Shown: in pieces, positions 39,842 through 52,370 of the stretch
Layout: the number at the start of each line of letters is the position of its first letter
Numbering within the stretch: position 1 is the first letter of the stretch
Assembly: GCF_000247815.1 (NCBI RefSeq)
Contig: NC_021674.1
Span: 80,832,935 to 80,896,934 of the forward strand
Source of the DNA: Ficedula albicollis
Taxonomy: Eukaryota > Chordata > Aves > Passeriformes > Muscicapidae
DNA length: 64,000 nucleotides
Reading direction: 5' to 3'
Translations under genes and position numbers: made by a program
The notes under the pieces: generated by a model
What the model was told of the DNA's origin: nothing
Seen by the model: the letters and a program-made list of their open reading frames with translations, nothing else
Database searches by the model: none

Positions 39842-41624
39842 GCGTGGCGGGGGCACTGGGGCTTTACTGCCGCCCTCTCTGCGTGCCCAGAGCTGAGGTC
39901 TGAGCTGGGAGCTCCTGTGCAGTGCCTGGAGAGCGAGCAGCTCCAGCGTGCGCCGCCTTTGTGGCACAGATGTTGGGCCAAGTGTCACAGCTCCAGCTGC
40001 TGCCTTTGAAGGTGGAACCCTGCTCCCATGCCAGGGAGCAGCCACGGGGAGCAGCTGAGGGCTGTGCATGCGTGAGAGTGTGTGTGTGTTTTGAAAAGCA
40101 TTAATATGTCTGGCTGTTGGCGGGAAAATGACTTGTTAAATTGCTCAGAGGAGGCCTGGCCCACCTATAGTGAGACTGGAGCAGTGTACAATCACAGAGA
40201 GTGTAACTGATGGGAAAAATGTGCTGGGTTTACTGAGTGTAATAGATGCTAAAAGGTACAACCTGCTGTGTAGTTTAACAGCTCCTATTAAACCCCCAGA
40301 CAAAGCATTTGCTGGGACTGTGGAAATTCTAAAAACCGCCTGTCCCAAAAGTCACTGGTGAGCACAAAGCACTTCTCTTTTTATAAATTGAATCATAAAA
40401 ATAAAAAAAGCAATTTCTGAATATGTGACTGGATTAATGAAATTAACAGAGTACTGCTAGTTTAAAAGAGTTTAATGATGCTCTAAGGAAAATGCAAACT
40501 GAAAGCATGAAAAAAAAACAGTGACTGAATGAAGCTGACTTGATTCCTTCTGTGCTACAAATTGTTCCAGCAATGAAGACAACTGCTAGAATGCCAGGGT
40601 GCTCTGACAGCATCTGGTAATCTTTACAGCAGATAAACTGCTGGTGAGGCAGACAGCACAGGCGGTTCTTGGACTATTCTTTTCCCTTCTTCTTGTGGTA
40701 AATAATCTTCAAAGCATGTTCAAGCACGAGCAAAAAAAATGACAAAAAAAAGAACAACCATCTTCTCCTAAGGGGAAGAGCAAAGGATCCCAAATCACCT
40801 TCTGGAGACTTTGGAGAACAATGTAGCAGCTCTATAGTCAATTAAGAGGTGTTTAGACTTGGCAATTAAAGGAGCAAGCCTTAATGCAGAGCTCATTTCA
40901 CAGTCTGCTGCTTGTAACTGCAATAAAAGCATCAGGGACTGCTCAAAAGCATATCTGGATGTGACTTCAGCAGTGCTAAACCACACACAAAGGAAATCCT
41001 TGCTGCAGTGGCTGCTGCTACAGAGAATGTAGAAAATTTTTTAAAAAAAGAAGCTGATTATGCTTAATACCTGAGAATCCAGTTGGCAATATCCGGCTCT
41101 GCAGCTGGGTGTATGGTTTGGTACTGTGAGAGCCACTACTCTCACAGAGGTAGAGCCAGCCCATGAGAGCGTGCTGCTCCAAGGTTCCCCTGGCTGGGAT
41201 CAGGGACATCCCCCCATCCCCTGGGACATATTGCCCACATCTGCTGCACCAGCAAGGCAAGAGGTTGCAGCTGCTGTGAAGGAGGGATGGTAGAGAGGAG
41301 GCATTTTCAACATGCAGGAGGATCTCAATGAGAAGTAGATGAGCCCTGCAGCAGAACTTCAGCAGAGTTTAATGGTGTGGAAGTTAATGGTTGTGCATTG
41401 TGGTGGTGAAAGAATCCATGCTAGGTGTATGCAAGCATAATAAATCCAGGATGAACAGAAAATCTTGACCATCAGACAGTTATGGGATGCCTGAGTAGGT
41501 TGTCCCTGTGAGGAGACCAAACATGTCCAGACAGTTTATGCTACAGCAGCACTCTGAGTGTGAATTGCTGGTGCTACCAGACAAGGAAGGTTCTGGAAGA
41601 CCCACCAAGACTATTGATCTGGGC
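39842..41624. other. Non-coding stretch, GC-rich at its start
   Basis: The first 220 bp (39842-40060) are GC-rich and contain several CpGs. The remainder is AT-rich and anonymous. No gene or named repeat is supported. Confidence 0.55.
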
Positions 41625-41780
41625 TGCTGATGGCTGCTTTACACAGAGCTCTAAGCCCCAGAGAACACAGTCTCAAGCTACGTCAGGGAAAGTATAGGCT
41701 GGATGTTAGGAAAAAATTTTTCACCGAAAGAATAATAAAGTACTGGAATGCTCTTCCCAGAGAGGTGGTGGAATCATCAT

Positions 41781-42020
<240 letters not shown>

Positions 42021-45000
42021 AACTGGCAGCTTTTCTCCAGTCACTCTTCTGAAGCCAAGTGCTCTCAGAAATTTTAAATGGCTCAGGACTGGATCATTCC
42101 AATCAGTCTCTCTGATGTCACATTGATAATGAGCTAACTCTCATTAATCGAGAGAATAGACCTGAAAGAACATCCTGAAGGAACATAATTTTGTGAACCA
42201 TTACTGAAGTAGCGAGTCTCATGATGGAATAGCTGGATTGTGCCACTGTAGAAAAACCTGCTTGCCAGCCACAGGACTCAAGTCCTCTACTTGTGCCTCT
42301 GGTTTTCACCAAGTTTGTGCATAGCCATTGCTTGAATATGCAAAGAGATGGACTGTGCATCCCTCAAGTGCCTCATGGTTCCTCAAAATGCATTTCGGGT
42401 ACTAAGCAGAAGAAAAATATCTAAATGTATACCCTTCCTTACACCACCTACCCAAAAAACAAGGGTCCTATGAAGTCTATTTAATCTCTTATATTTCCTG
42501 CTCTTTCCACAGACAGAAGGCTAGTGATACCTGCCACGTCATTTACACTGCACTGACTATTAAGTTTAATCAACCAGATCCTAGGAAGCTCTTTGATCTC
42601 AAAGGAACATTACAAAAAGTCCTTCCCTCAAAAGCCTATTGCTCACAGGAAGTGCTGAACCTTGGACTACATTGGAGCTTGCATGAATTTGCTTGTGAAA
42701 CAAGATTTCACAGCCCAGATAAACATTGTTCTTTCTACAAAAAGATCAGTGGATCCACTTCAGATAATTTCCAAGAATCATGCCAGGCTGAACTTAAGCT
42801 CTCATATTTTCTTCTCAGTGCCTGGAAGCCCTGACTCATTAAGCAACCATGTCCTTCAGTCCTTTATATATTTTCATTTTGTTTTTTATCCTCACATGCA
42901 GAAAACAGTCAACAGTACATCACATTCTAGCCTCTCTGTTTGTACATTGGAGTGATCTTCCCTTTGTCTAAAGGTCAGATTACATTAGCAGTTCACATTC
43001 CTGGTTAAACATGCAGGCAGATGTTTTCTTCAGGGGGCAGATCATGTAGGAGGAGGCATCGTTTTCTCCTCCGGTCTTCAGTCAAACTAAACTTGTCATC
43101 TTCAGCTGTGTAAACGTGCATCTCAACTGAATGGCATATGCTTCACTTTGGATTAACATTTCAATGAACTTAAAACCATTTGAGTGTCTGTTATCTCTTT
43201 TCTTAAATCCTGGGACGCTGAAATTAATGGCAGGTCTGCTGTTAACTTCAGGAAATTGTGCTGGAACTTCTGCCTCCCCCTCAACTAAAATATGGTTCAG
43301 TCATGAAAAATGGAAATACATTTCACTCTATTTTGCAAAGACACATTCTGAAATTCAATTTGGCGCTGAGGAAATAAGTCTGGTTCATGAAATAGCTATG
43401 TATGTAGAAAAGAAATTACTTTTGCAAAGCCTCCAATTTCTCTTTAATTAGACTAAAAACCCAAGACTGTGACAAGTTTTCTGCAGAGCTGGAGGTCCTT
43501 GTGGGCCCAGCCTTCAGCTGCACACAAATGCTTCACCTCTACTAATTTTCTATTATTTTCTGTGAAACTTGCATCCCCCAGCTTCAATTTTCAAGGTCTA
43601 GAACATGCCATGCCTTGGACAAGGAACTTTATGTGAGTGTTTCACAGTTGGGAGACCATAGCATAAATACAGCTGTCTGAAATATTCCCTTGTAATTCAT
43701 AGCGAAGAGAAATTTGAGATTATGAAAAAACAGATTGTAAATAAAGCCCAAACAATACTCTCAATATTGCAGGCTCTGACAGCTGATTTTTTGGAAGAAT
43801 TTGGGATGCTTTAGTTGGGACTTCCCAACGTTTAGTCTGAGTCAGGAGGTAGAGATTGTCTCTGGGCCTGCCCCATCACCTCTTCTCTGGGTGTTAGAAG
43901 TATTCACCCTTAAATTAAATTAGCAGCAGAGTTTCCTGATGGCTTCTTTTAGTTCATTTGTATGTGGCACAGTTGTCATATACCACTGCCACAGCAGACT
44001 GAGAGGAAGGCTGGAGTTTGGGCCAATACTTAGAGTCAAATGGCTCTGTGTGTGGGGTGGGGTTTAGTGTGACATTGCAGGACTGCCTGTACTACCATTT
44101 GCTAAGAATATTGACACATCCCAACAGAAGATCCCATTTTGCTGACAATTCTCCAAAACTACGATCTCAATATTCTAAATTGTCATCTGTGCTTGAGTCA
44201 ATCTTCTAATAAATAGTTGAGCATACAGCAGGCAGAAGAAAATGTATCCATATCTACAGACAGGATCAGACTAGGAAAAAAAATAATTAGCTCTGCTTCT
44301 GTTGAAGAAAGTGGTGACATTTCTTTTAAAAAGAGAAAGCTTGAGTATTGTCACACTGCGTGACCCACCCCCCCTTATGTGGCCTTTCTACCAGAGTTAG
44401 GTCTGCTCCTGTCAACGTTTGCCCAGACTAGCCAAGCTTTGGAGAAAAGGCCGTTCTTGTAGGCAGGAAGTTTTTTCTGGATGAGTTGGAAGAGTGCAGG
44501 ACTGCTGAGCAGGCTGGCATTGCTCTCAGCCCATGCAGGTGTCACCACTCAGGCAGTGAACGTGTCCCAGCTCTGCCCCGCTCCCCTGGCTCCTCCAGTG
44601 CCCCTGCAACCATCTTCCAGGGAATCCCTCTGGAAAAGGAGGGGGAATTCCTCTGATCTGATCCTAGTGCAGCCAGGTGGGAAGGAAAAAGACACATTAT
44701 GGCAGCAAGGTGTTTCCTGCGGGATCACCGGCAAGTGGAAAGCAAATATGGGACTACTTAGGCAAGAGGCATGGTCTGAGAGATGGAGACGAGGAAGGAA
44801 GAATAGACCAGAAGAGGATTTAGGAGGGAGAATTGGAGGTGAGCTAGAAAGGAAATTGTGGCTGCAAGGTGAAATCTGAGAAACAGATTCTGGGATATTT
44901 AGGTAACAAGGACAAACTTCTCTTTCTCAGCTGCAGCTCTTTTCCCAGTCTCAGAGTCAATCTCTCAAAAATTAAGGATTAGGCAAAAAAGTTGTCTTGC

Positions 45001-46005
45001 AAATGAAAATATTGCAACTCCGTGGGGAGAAATACTATGTGATCATGTAATTAAAGTCTGCATCCTGATACATATGTAAAGTAGGCCAGATTTAAATTGT
45101 GAAGACAGAAAATATTATTTTTAAAATTAAATGGTAGAAACATTTCATGACCTGATGACTTTTTTTTGTTTTATCTAGGGGGAATAAAATTGTCAAAGTA
45201 TGTAGAGCAGCCAAAATAATGAGATAGAGAACACTAATACTGGAAAATATTCAAGCAAGGGATAGAAGTGACAAGAGATTATCTCAAGAGACCCACAGGC
45301 TACCAGAATTTATTTCTCCTTCACTTGCAAGTTCTTATTATTTGTGTTATATTTTTCCTTTTTTCTTTTTTTTTTTTTTTCCTGGAAGCTGATCAAATAT
45401 CTGCAGGGATAAATTTTAAGTCACAACACTGCATTTCAGTGACTAAATACTGATTATGTCTCTTAATGACTCAGTTTTCTGTTATTTCAAGAGGAAGTAT
45501 GTGTCCATTCATGATAAGGGAAGAAGCCTGAATTTTGCAGAAATTTCTCAAGTCTGTGGAGTGCTATTACATCCAGCTCCAGACTAAACAAACACATCCA
45601 GCAACATATGGAATTAAGGGCTAAGGATAAAGTCCACTAATATCAAAGAAACTCTTTCTTTAAATACTCTGGATCAGACCTTACATTTCCATTGGAAAAA
45701 CTTCACAGCTCATTGTATTAGGAACATCTCAGGGAGGATGTTGCTTCATGAACATTCATGCTTTAAATTTGCTGTAAATGCTGTATATCAGAGGTAACTC
45801 TTGTTAGCTTCCAGCAATATTTCTTTGTCTGAAAAAATGGTAAATGGAAAATGCTTCCTGATTCTTAGAAGAACTGGCCAATGGTGTGTGATGACAGACT
45901 GCAGTCAGCAGCTCAGCCCTGGCCTTGCTCTTCCCATGGAAATAAAATGGACTTTTGTGGCTTTTTCTTCAAAGAAAGACAATTACAATGATCCTGAGGA
46001 TCTGC
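42021..46005. other. Non-coding stretch, nothing recognised
   Basis: No supported gene. A poly-T tract lies at 45366-45380. The 132-codon frame at 44481-44879 has no domain. No repeat family is recognised. Confidence 0.58.
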
Positions 46006-46210
46006 AATAATGGCACCCTCTGCCCAGGACTCCTGAAATAGTCCAGTGCTCACCAAGATGGTGCCTTCCCACTTCCTTATAAATGCTCCTCCTTTTACCA
46101 CTGAATATAATAATGGCACCCTCTTCCCAGGACTCCTGAAATAGTCCAGCTCACACCAAGATGGTGCCTTCCCACTTCCTTATAAATGCTCCTCCTTTTA
46201 CCACTGAATA
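46006..46210. repeat. Tandem duplication, 103-bp period, two copies
   Basis: Copies start at 46006 and 46109 with AATAATGGCACCCTCT and end with TTTTACCACTGAATA. They differ by one substitution (TGCCCAGG against TTCCCAGG) and a small rearranged patch (CAGTGCTCACC against CAGCTCACACC). No gene is involved. Confidence 0.95.
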
Positions 46211-46998
46211 CTGCATTTATTAAGGTCCATGGGGTTTCATATTTGGGGCCCAATTCTGTTTTGATTTACACTTTGCTCTTTTCTGGGAAGAATCTCACCA
46301 CGTTGAGAAGCACCTGATTCATGGGTGAGCTCCTCCAAGCAATCAGCCCCGAACTCCAGCAGGGAGGAGAATCAGACCCCAGCACTTCCCAGGAACCAGC
46401 TCCTGAGCACCTCAGCAGCTCATTTTGGTGTGACAGGGGTGTCAGCATTTGGCCAAGAATATCTTGGTCCCGAAGCTGCTCACTGTCAGATACAGCAATC
46501 TCGTGGTTTTTATCTACAGTGCCATTATTTTTCCCTTTCTTTGTGTTTGCGTAGTGAATTAAGTTATTTTGGAGCAGGGCCAGCATCCTTCTCAGACTAT
46601 ATCTGAATATATTCCCATAGACTGTCATTGTATTTTGAGGGAAAACTGGACCAAATCTGGAGCTTTCTACTCCTTTTAGTATTAGTTTAAAGGAGAGGCT
46701 ATCTTGCTGCTTTCTTGGATAAATGCAGTTTAGAAATGTCAGTGGGAGTTTGGCTCTTCAGTCTGAAGAGAAGAAAATCTGGGAGATTTAAAAAAAAAAT
46801 AATGTATTTTCTTTTAATTTGTGGATTTGGCTTCTATCATAAGTTCCAAAATCATGTACTCTTCTCCAAAATGTTGCCTGTTCATTGATTTTAATTCATT
46901 TGCCTGAGGATTAGAGGAATCAGACCTTTGTCTTGCCCTGTTTGATAGTGCTTTGGTGTTGAAGCAATCAGTGAGCCTCTGTGGGTGTGGGCACAGGG
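46211..46998. other. Non-coding stretch, nothing recognised
   Basis: Open frames up to 120 codons overlap on both strands at 46266-46628 and carry no recognisable domain. No repeat or RNA gene is seen. Confidence 0.55.
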
Positions 46999-47360
46999 AT
47001 CACAGAATCACAGAGCTGGTCAAGCTGGGAGGGACCACAGGGTCCAACCTCCCTGCTCCATCAGGGTCATCCTAGAGCATGTTGCCCAGGATTGCATCCA
47101 GATCATTCTTGAACATCTCCAGGGAGGGAAGCTCCACAACCTCTCTGGTTCCAGTGTGTGGCCACTTGCACAGTAAAGAAGTTCTTCCTCATGTTCAGGT
47201 AGAACTTCCCATGCAGGGAAGGGATCCCACCACAGCCCCCTCCACCTGAGCTAGGAGTGGCTGCTGTGGAACACCAGGCTCTGCCCCTGCACGTGGGCTG
47301 CCCCAGGAACAACCTCTTCAAGCCTGAGGATCAGGTCCCTCCTTAACCCCCAAGCGACTT
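46999..47360 (-). mobile_element. CR1 LINE 3' end, antisense
   Basis: The left edge, ATCACAGAATCACAGAGC, is the reverse complement of the CR1 tail. It is followed by the standard antisense CR1 order: GGGAGGGACCACAGGGTCCA, CATCTCCAGGGAGGGAAGCT, then CAGTAAAGAAGTTCTTCCTC. About 360 bp are present, the usual length for a 5'-truncated copy. A 72-codon minus-strand frame (47103-47321) lies inside the element and is not a gene. The copy is moderately diverged. Confidence 0.92.
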
Positions 47361-50300
47361 TTATGCCTGTTTCTTGTAAACATACGTTGCAGACATTATA
47401 TGTAATTTTTGTATTGCAGTTGATAGCTTTAGTGAGTAATTATTCATAGGAGAAGCTACTCTTTGAAGTCAGGGCCTGAGACCACAAACAGAGGATGTGT
47501 GCCCAGCCACTCACAGGAAAATAAACACAGAGGCCCGTTCTGCTATGCCACCTTTAACAAACATGCAGCACTATTCAGGGCTTTTAAAAGAAAACAACAG
47601 AGTTCCTCCTGCCACCCAGTAAAAAATGCACATTTGCAATCGCGTCTTGTTTTGCATATGATTGGTAGCATACTTTTAAACTGCTGTAAGTAATAAAAAT
47701 ATATATGTGCAAGTTGGCTATAAGAAATGCCAAAGTTTCACCTAATAAAATTTTGGTATGCCTCAATTTTCAAAGTAAATTTGATTTATTTGAGCCACCA
47801 GCCATCTGATGACAGCCTTGTGTTTTTTATATGAGTCATGTCCCAAGGGGTCTAGAATATGCCAATAGTGTACCTTGGATCGGATCCAGTGTCCGCAAAC
47901 AGGTTTTCATTAGACTTTGATGCCAGTTGCATTGGGGAGCAGAGAGGCTGCTGAAAACCAGCTTTACTTTGGGATCGTTTCTTTCTTTTAGAAAAAATAA
48001 CAAAGATCTTTTTTAGAGAAGCTTTACGCCTCCACATTGTAGGTGTATGGCAATATTTTAGGGAACAGTAATCTGTTATTGCAGGTGGTCATGCTTCAAG
48101 CACTTCCGTATTTTGAGAATAGATCAGACAAAGTGCAACAACTTTTATTGAAAAATTGCCGAATTTGTAAATTAGAAACATATTTTTCTGTGGCTACGAT
48201 TAAGTTAGCATGTATTACAGTCACTGGGACTTCTCTGAAGCACTAAGGGGAATAAAATTGCATAGATTATTCCACATATCCTGGGCTGGGACCATGGGCA
48301 CACAAGAGGGCACCTCAGTCACCCCGTTCTAGATCCGGATGTTCAATATCTGCAGTACTACCGTAGTGCCTTTGGACTGGAGGTCTTTGACAGGCAATGT
48401 GTACCTCCCTTCCCCTTGCCCCCCAGCGTGGGCATTGCTGTCTCCCAGGTGATGTGGGAAGGCAAGAGGAACTGGATTTACATTCTGGGAAGAGCCATTG
48501 TTGTGTATTGCCTTACTGTGGTCTCTGTAATAGATTCAGAGGTATCACACTCAGCCTAAAAATGGACCCTGGCCTGCCCTCCCCTTCCTGTAAGATAACC
48601 ACACTTCAAAAATTTGAATAAGGAGAGTAAGGAGAGTAAATGGGAGTGGAGGAAATCCTGAGAGACTCTTGGAGATGTTAGTGGGTACATACAGCAGTCC
48701 AGTAAAATAAAGCCTTTGAGGCAGTCAGATTTTCCTTCACTACTGATAATTCTGTATGAATTCATAGAGCCTTTGGCCTGTATCTCTCACTGATAGCAGG
48801 AAAAAATAATGATATAAAAAGAGAGAAGTTTTCATTGAGAATCTTTTTCTTTCATAATCCCAGAACACTTCTGACCTTTCTTGTCTGAAGTTGTCATGAG
48901 ATAAAAAACCTTGTGCTTCTTTGGCTGGACACCGCTGTTGACAAGGAGAGGGGATGGGGAGTGATTCATCCTGCAGAGCCATGCAGTGCCAGACGGCAGC
49001 GGGAGGGAGGGACAGATGGAGGCAGGCTTTCATCCTGTGGACAGGGTGAGCCCTGTGGCTGTGTACCCCTGCCAGCTCCCACCACGCAAAATTCCATCCC
49101 TCCTGCTCTCACTGTGCAGGCTTCTCTCCCTGATCCCGCTATGGAGGCACAATTACACCTGTGCTGGAGAGCCAGCATCCCTAGGATGGAAAGCTGCATC
49201 CCTTTCCCGTGAAGAGGGATGGTGGGGGAAAGTGTCCTCCCTCTTCTTGAGTGGAGCCCTGACACACCTTGGCACAGGCCTAAGGGAGAGGGTGAGCCCT
49301 TCTCACCTGGGGTTTTCCGTGTGGCTGCAAGTCTGACACAGCTGCAAGGCCAAAAATCATCTGTTTCTCCTCCTTGGGAAAGCACAGAAAACGTGTGCAG
49401 CACAGTCTGAGAGTTGTGCAGATGGGGGCTGATGAAGGCCATATACAGGGTTGATACACATATACCTACAGGATAAAGAACCTCCCAGTTTTGTCCCAGC
49501 AGCTCTCTAAAGCTGCCCTGTGACTGAGTCCAGCCCACAGCACTATCTGAGCACCTCTCTTCTCACTGACTCCATCCAGACATAAGGTGTCACACAGCTG
49601 CTCAGGCCGTGTGTGCAAGTCTGACAAGTCTCTAGAATTTCTATTTTATGGTTCAGAGTGCTTATGGTACAGGGAAAACTGGAGCACTAAAGCAACACAT
49701 ACCAAATACTTTTTGGTGATGGGTATTATCTTCCAGTGCAGCGAATGAACAGCTCTCATAATGCAGGTTACTGACAAATACTCACTTTGTAATTTACAGG
49801 CAACATTATACATGGTATTGATTATTTTCTTTCTACTACTCCTTGGTTTCTAATCACATCAGTCCTTGCAGGAAAACCACATGCCCTCCCTCTCACTGGA
49901 TGAAACCAAGCAGCTGCCTGGTACCAGGAGACACTGGTTGTGTTGCTGTGATTATCCTCCACTACACACGCCTTTTAAATTCCCATCTCCTGTCTGTGCT
50001 GCTTACGTTTTTCCTCAAATTATCTGGTTCCACACACTTGATGCTTGCAAACAGAATCCATGAAAATACCCCAGTAGTCATTAGTCATGCTTGGTTACAC
50101 TTTTCAACAACTTCTCAGTGTGAACCCTGAAAGGCCCCGCTCTGTTTCACTGCTTTTAAAGCTTGCAACTGGTAGAGGTGAAGGACAGATTTCTGATGTG
50201 TGTTTATTTGGTTTTTTAATTCCACTACATTTTCATGAGAAAGAAATATTTCTGTGAATTCATGGACACCTACAGAGCACAATGCTTAATTCATTTTGAT

Positions 50301-51850
50301 GTTCAAAATAAAAGAAATTTGCTTTATTTTCACATATAAGGCTTTCCTTCCGGCTGTGGTAGAAGCCTTTGAAAAGCAGCCCCAAGGAGATCCAAGATTT
50401 CCTCCCGGACAGACACACTTCCAAACTTTTCTGAGTGTGGAAACTTTAGCAGCATCTGCAAGAGGAGAGAGACCAGGAGGTAAGGCTGGCCAGACAAGCT
50501 TAGGAAAAACACTGTTTCCATAGCTAACTGAAGAAGCTGTATTAAAAACTGAGGTGAAGACAGTGCCAGCTGCACCCACCCATAATTTACGCTGTGAGAG
50601 ATTCTGGTCTCCTTATATTACACTCAAGTTACTTGCAAAGAGAGGAGCAAAGGGATCGAAGTTAAACTGACATAAATTGGTCACATAAACCCAAAAAAGA
50701 TTCAGTTTAAGTACCCTCCTGTGTGTGAATGTAAAGCACCCTCTAAGAGGAGATTTTTCAGAGTGCCTGGAGCACACATTGGACCAGCTTACTCCTGGCT
50801 TGCACGTTAATAGATGTGATGCAAGTGGGCTTAAGACTGCTTGAATGAGACCCAAGCTGATCTAATGCACAGCACTCCACACAATGGTTCTGAATGTGAT
50901 CCAGTCTCTACTGGCAGAAGCTGTGTGTGTATTCCTTTCCCCGATTTATAGCCCCCCACTGTAGCAGAGGCAGGCACCATCCGTAAAACAAAAACCATCT
51001 CCCATCACCAGTCCCACTGGTGGCCCTGGGGCTCCTGCCAGTGCCATTCCCCACACAGAGCTCCTTCCCTGCTCAAATGGACCCTGCCAGTTCTGGCTTT
51101 TTTTCCATTCCTCTCTTTGAGGAAGCAAAAGGGAAGCATGAGGTATCTTTTTTTGTCAGAAGCCATTTTTTTCTCCACCCAGAGCAGACATACCATGACA
51201 TTATTTGCCCAGCTATTGCCACCTGACTGCCACCTCCTTCTGGTTCAGCTCACCTCAGCCATCTCCTCATCTCCCAGCTGATAAGTGATGACAGCTCTGC
51301 GTCTGGAGCCAAACACTCTCTGTACCTCTCAGCTTTGCACCCTTTCATTCTTGTGGCCTGGGTGCTGAAGAAATGGAGGAGGGATGACGGTGATGTTTCT
51401 TAATACACTGTACATGAGGAATAATCTCAAAGCCAGCTAAAGGTTTCTGTTGATAGCTCATTATTTTTATTCTTTTTTGTTTTTTGTTTTTTTCAGTACC
51501 CACTGAAGGACTTATGCACCCTTTGGGAAAGCCTTCTTCCCTTTCCTGAGGCGAAATATGTGCCTGGGAAATTTGTGCTTGCAAAGTTTGCTGGGATTTG
51601 TATTGTACTCACAATATTTTTGCTCCTTGCTCAGTGGATTCCAGAAACAAGTGTTAATGCAAGATTGGCTCACCAACTTGCTTTATAACAAAGCATAAAA
51701 CGACCATGGGAAAGGATAGTATAAAACACATCAATGTGAGAAAAATTGTCTTGAAGAATAACTCTAAACTCTGATTTTCTTCTTCCTGTCTAAATCAGTG
51801 AGAATAATAAATGTTTTTTAAATCAATCATACCCCATAGAAGAGAAACCT
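47361..51850. other. Long non-coding stretch, nothing recognised
   Basis: No supported gene. A 190-codon minus-strand frame at 48966-49538 overlaps plus-strand frames in a GC-richer patch and has no recognisable family. The AT-rich interval 47640-47880 has the look of ordinary conserved intergenic DNA but cannot be assessed alone. A 9-bp direct echo (GGAGAGTAA) is at about 48622-48640. Confidence 0.58.
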
Positions 51851-51910
51851 GAGACAATGGGCACAAATTACAATATGGCAAATTCCCATTAGATATTAGG
51901 TGAATTTGTT
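51851..51910 (+). repeat. 60-bp duplicate of an internal CR1 segment
   Basis: This block, opening with GAGACAATGGGCACAAATTA, matches 52113-52172 with one A/G difference. The downstream copy is embedded in a recognisable CR1 3' end, but here the similarity stops at GTGAATTTGTT. Two independent insertions of an old, decayed CR1 would not be this alike, so I infer local copying of part of the element. Confidence 0.85.
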
Positions 51911-52112
51911 TTTCCTCAGTTGCTTTTTTGACTCTTGTTCTCCAAAACATAAGAAAACATTAGATAAACAGGGAATCATTTACCAAGTGTGAGCTTACTA
52001 CAAGTGTTTTAGGGTGAAGCTGACCTAGGTGTGTCCAGAAGAAATAATGAAGGTAATTTGAAGATAGACAGAAGAGTCAGACTTGTCTCATCGGTAAATA
52101 GCAAAATGTTGA
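51911..52112. other. Spacer between the two CR1-derived blocks
   Basis: About 200 bp of anonymous AT-rich DNA. It shows no CR1 similarity that I can see. Confidence 0.5.
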
Positions 52113-52370
52113 GAGACAATGGGCACAAATTACAATATGGCAAATTCCCATTAGGTATTAGGTGAATTTGTTCACACTGAGGATGGTAAAAGCATCCAAA
52201 ATATTGCCCAATATCCCCTTGAATGATTTCAAAACTCAGTGATCTCACTCTAAGCAACCTCATCCAACTTTGGAAGTGGACCTAACCTCAAAATTTAAGC
52301 AGGGCTTTAGACCAGATGATGTCCAGAAATTTCTTCCAAACTAAACTTTTCTATAACCCTATGACAACCA
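52113..52370 (+). mobile_element. Old CR1 LINE 3' end, sense
   Basis: The order of blocks follows an avian CR1 3' region: GGGCACAAATTACAATATGG, TTGTTCACACTGAGGATGGT, CTCTAAGCAACCTCATCCAA, TTTAGACCAGATGATGTCCA, and a degenerate tail TCTATAACCCTATGAC. It is more decayed than the copies at 41625 and 46999, which implies an older insertion. Confidence 0.78.

Noticed and set aside
48966..49538. 190-codon minus-strand open frame as a gene
   Set aside because: GC-richer patch with overlapping open frames on both strands and no family signature.
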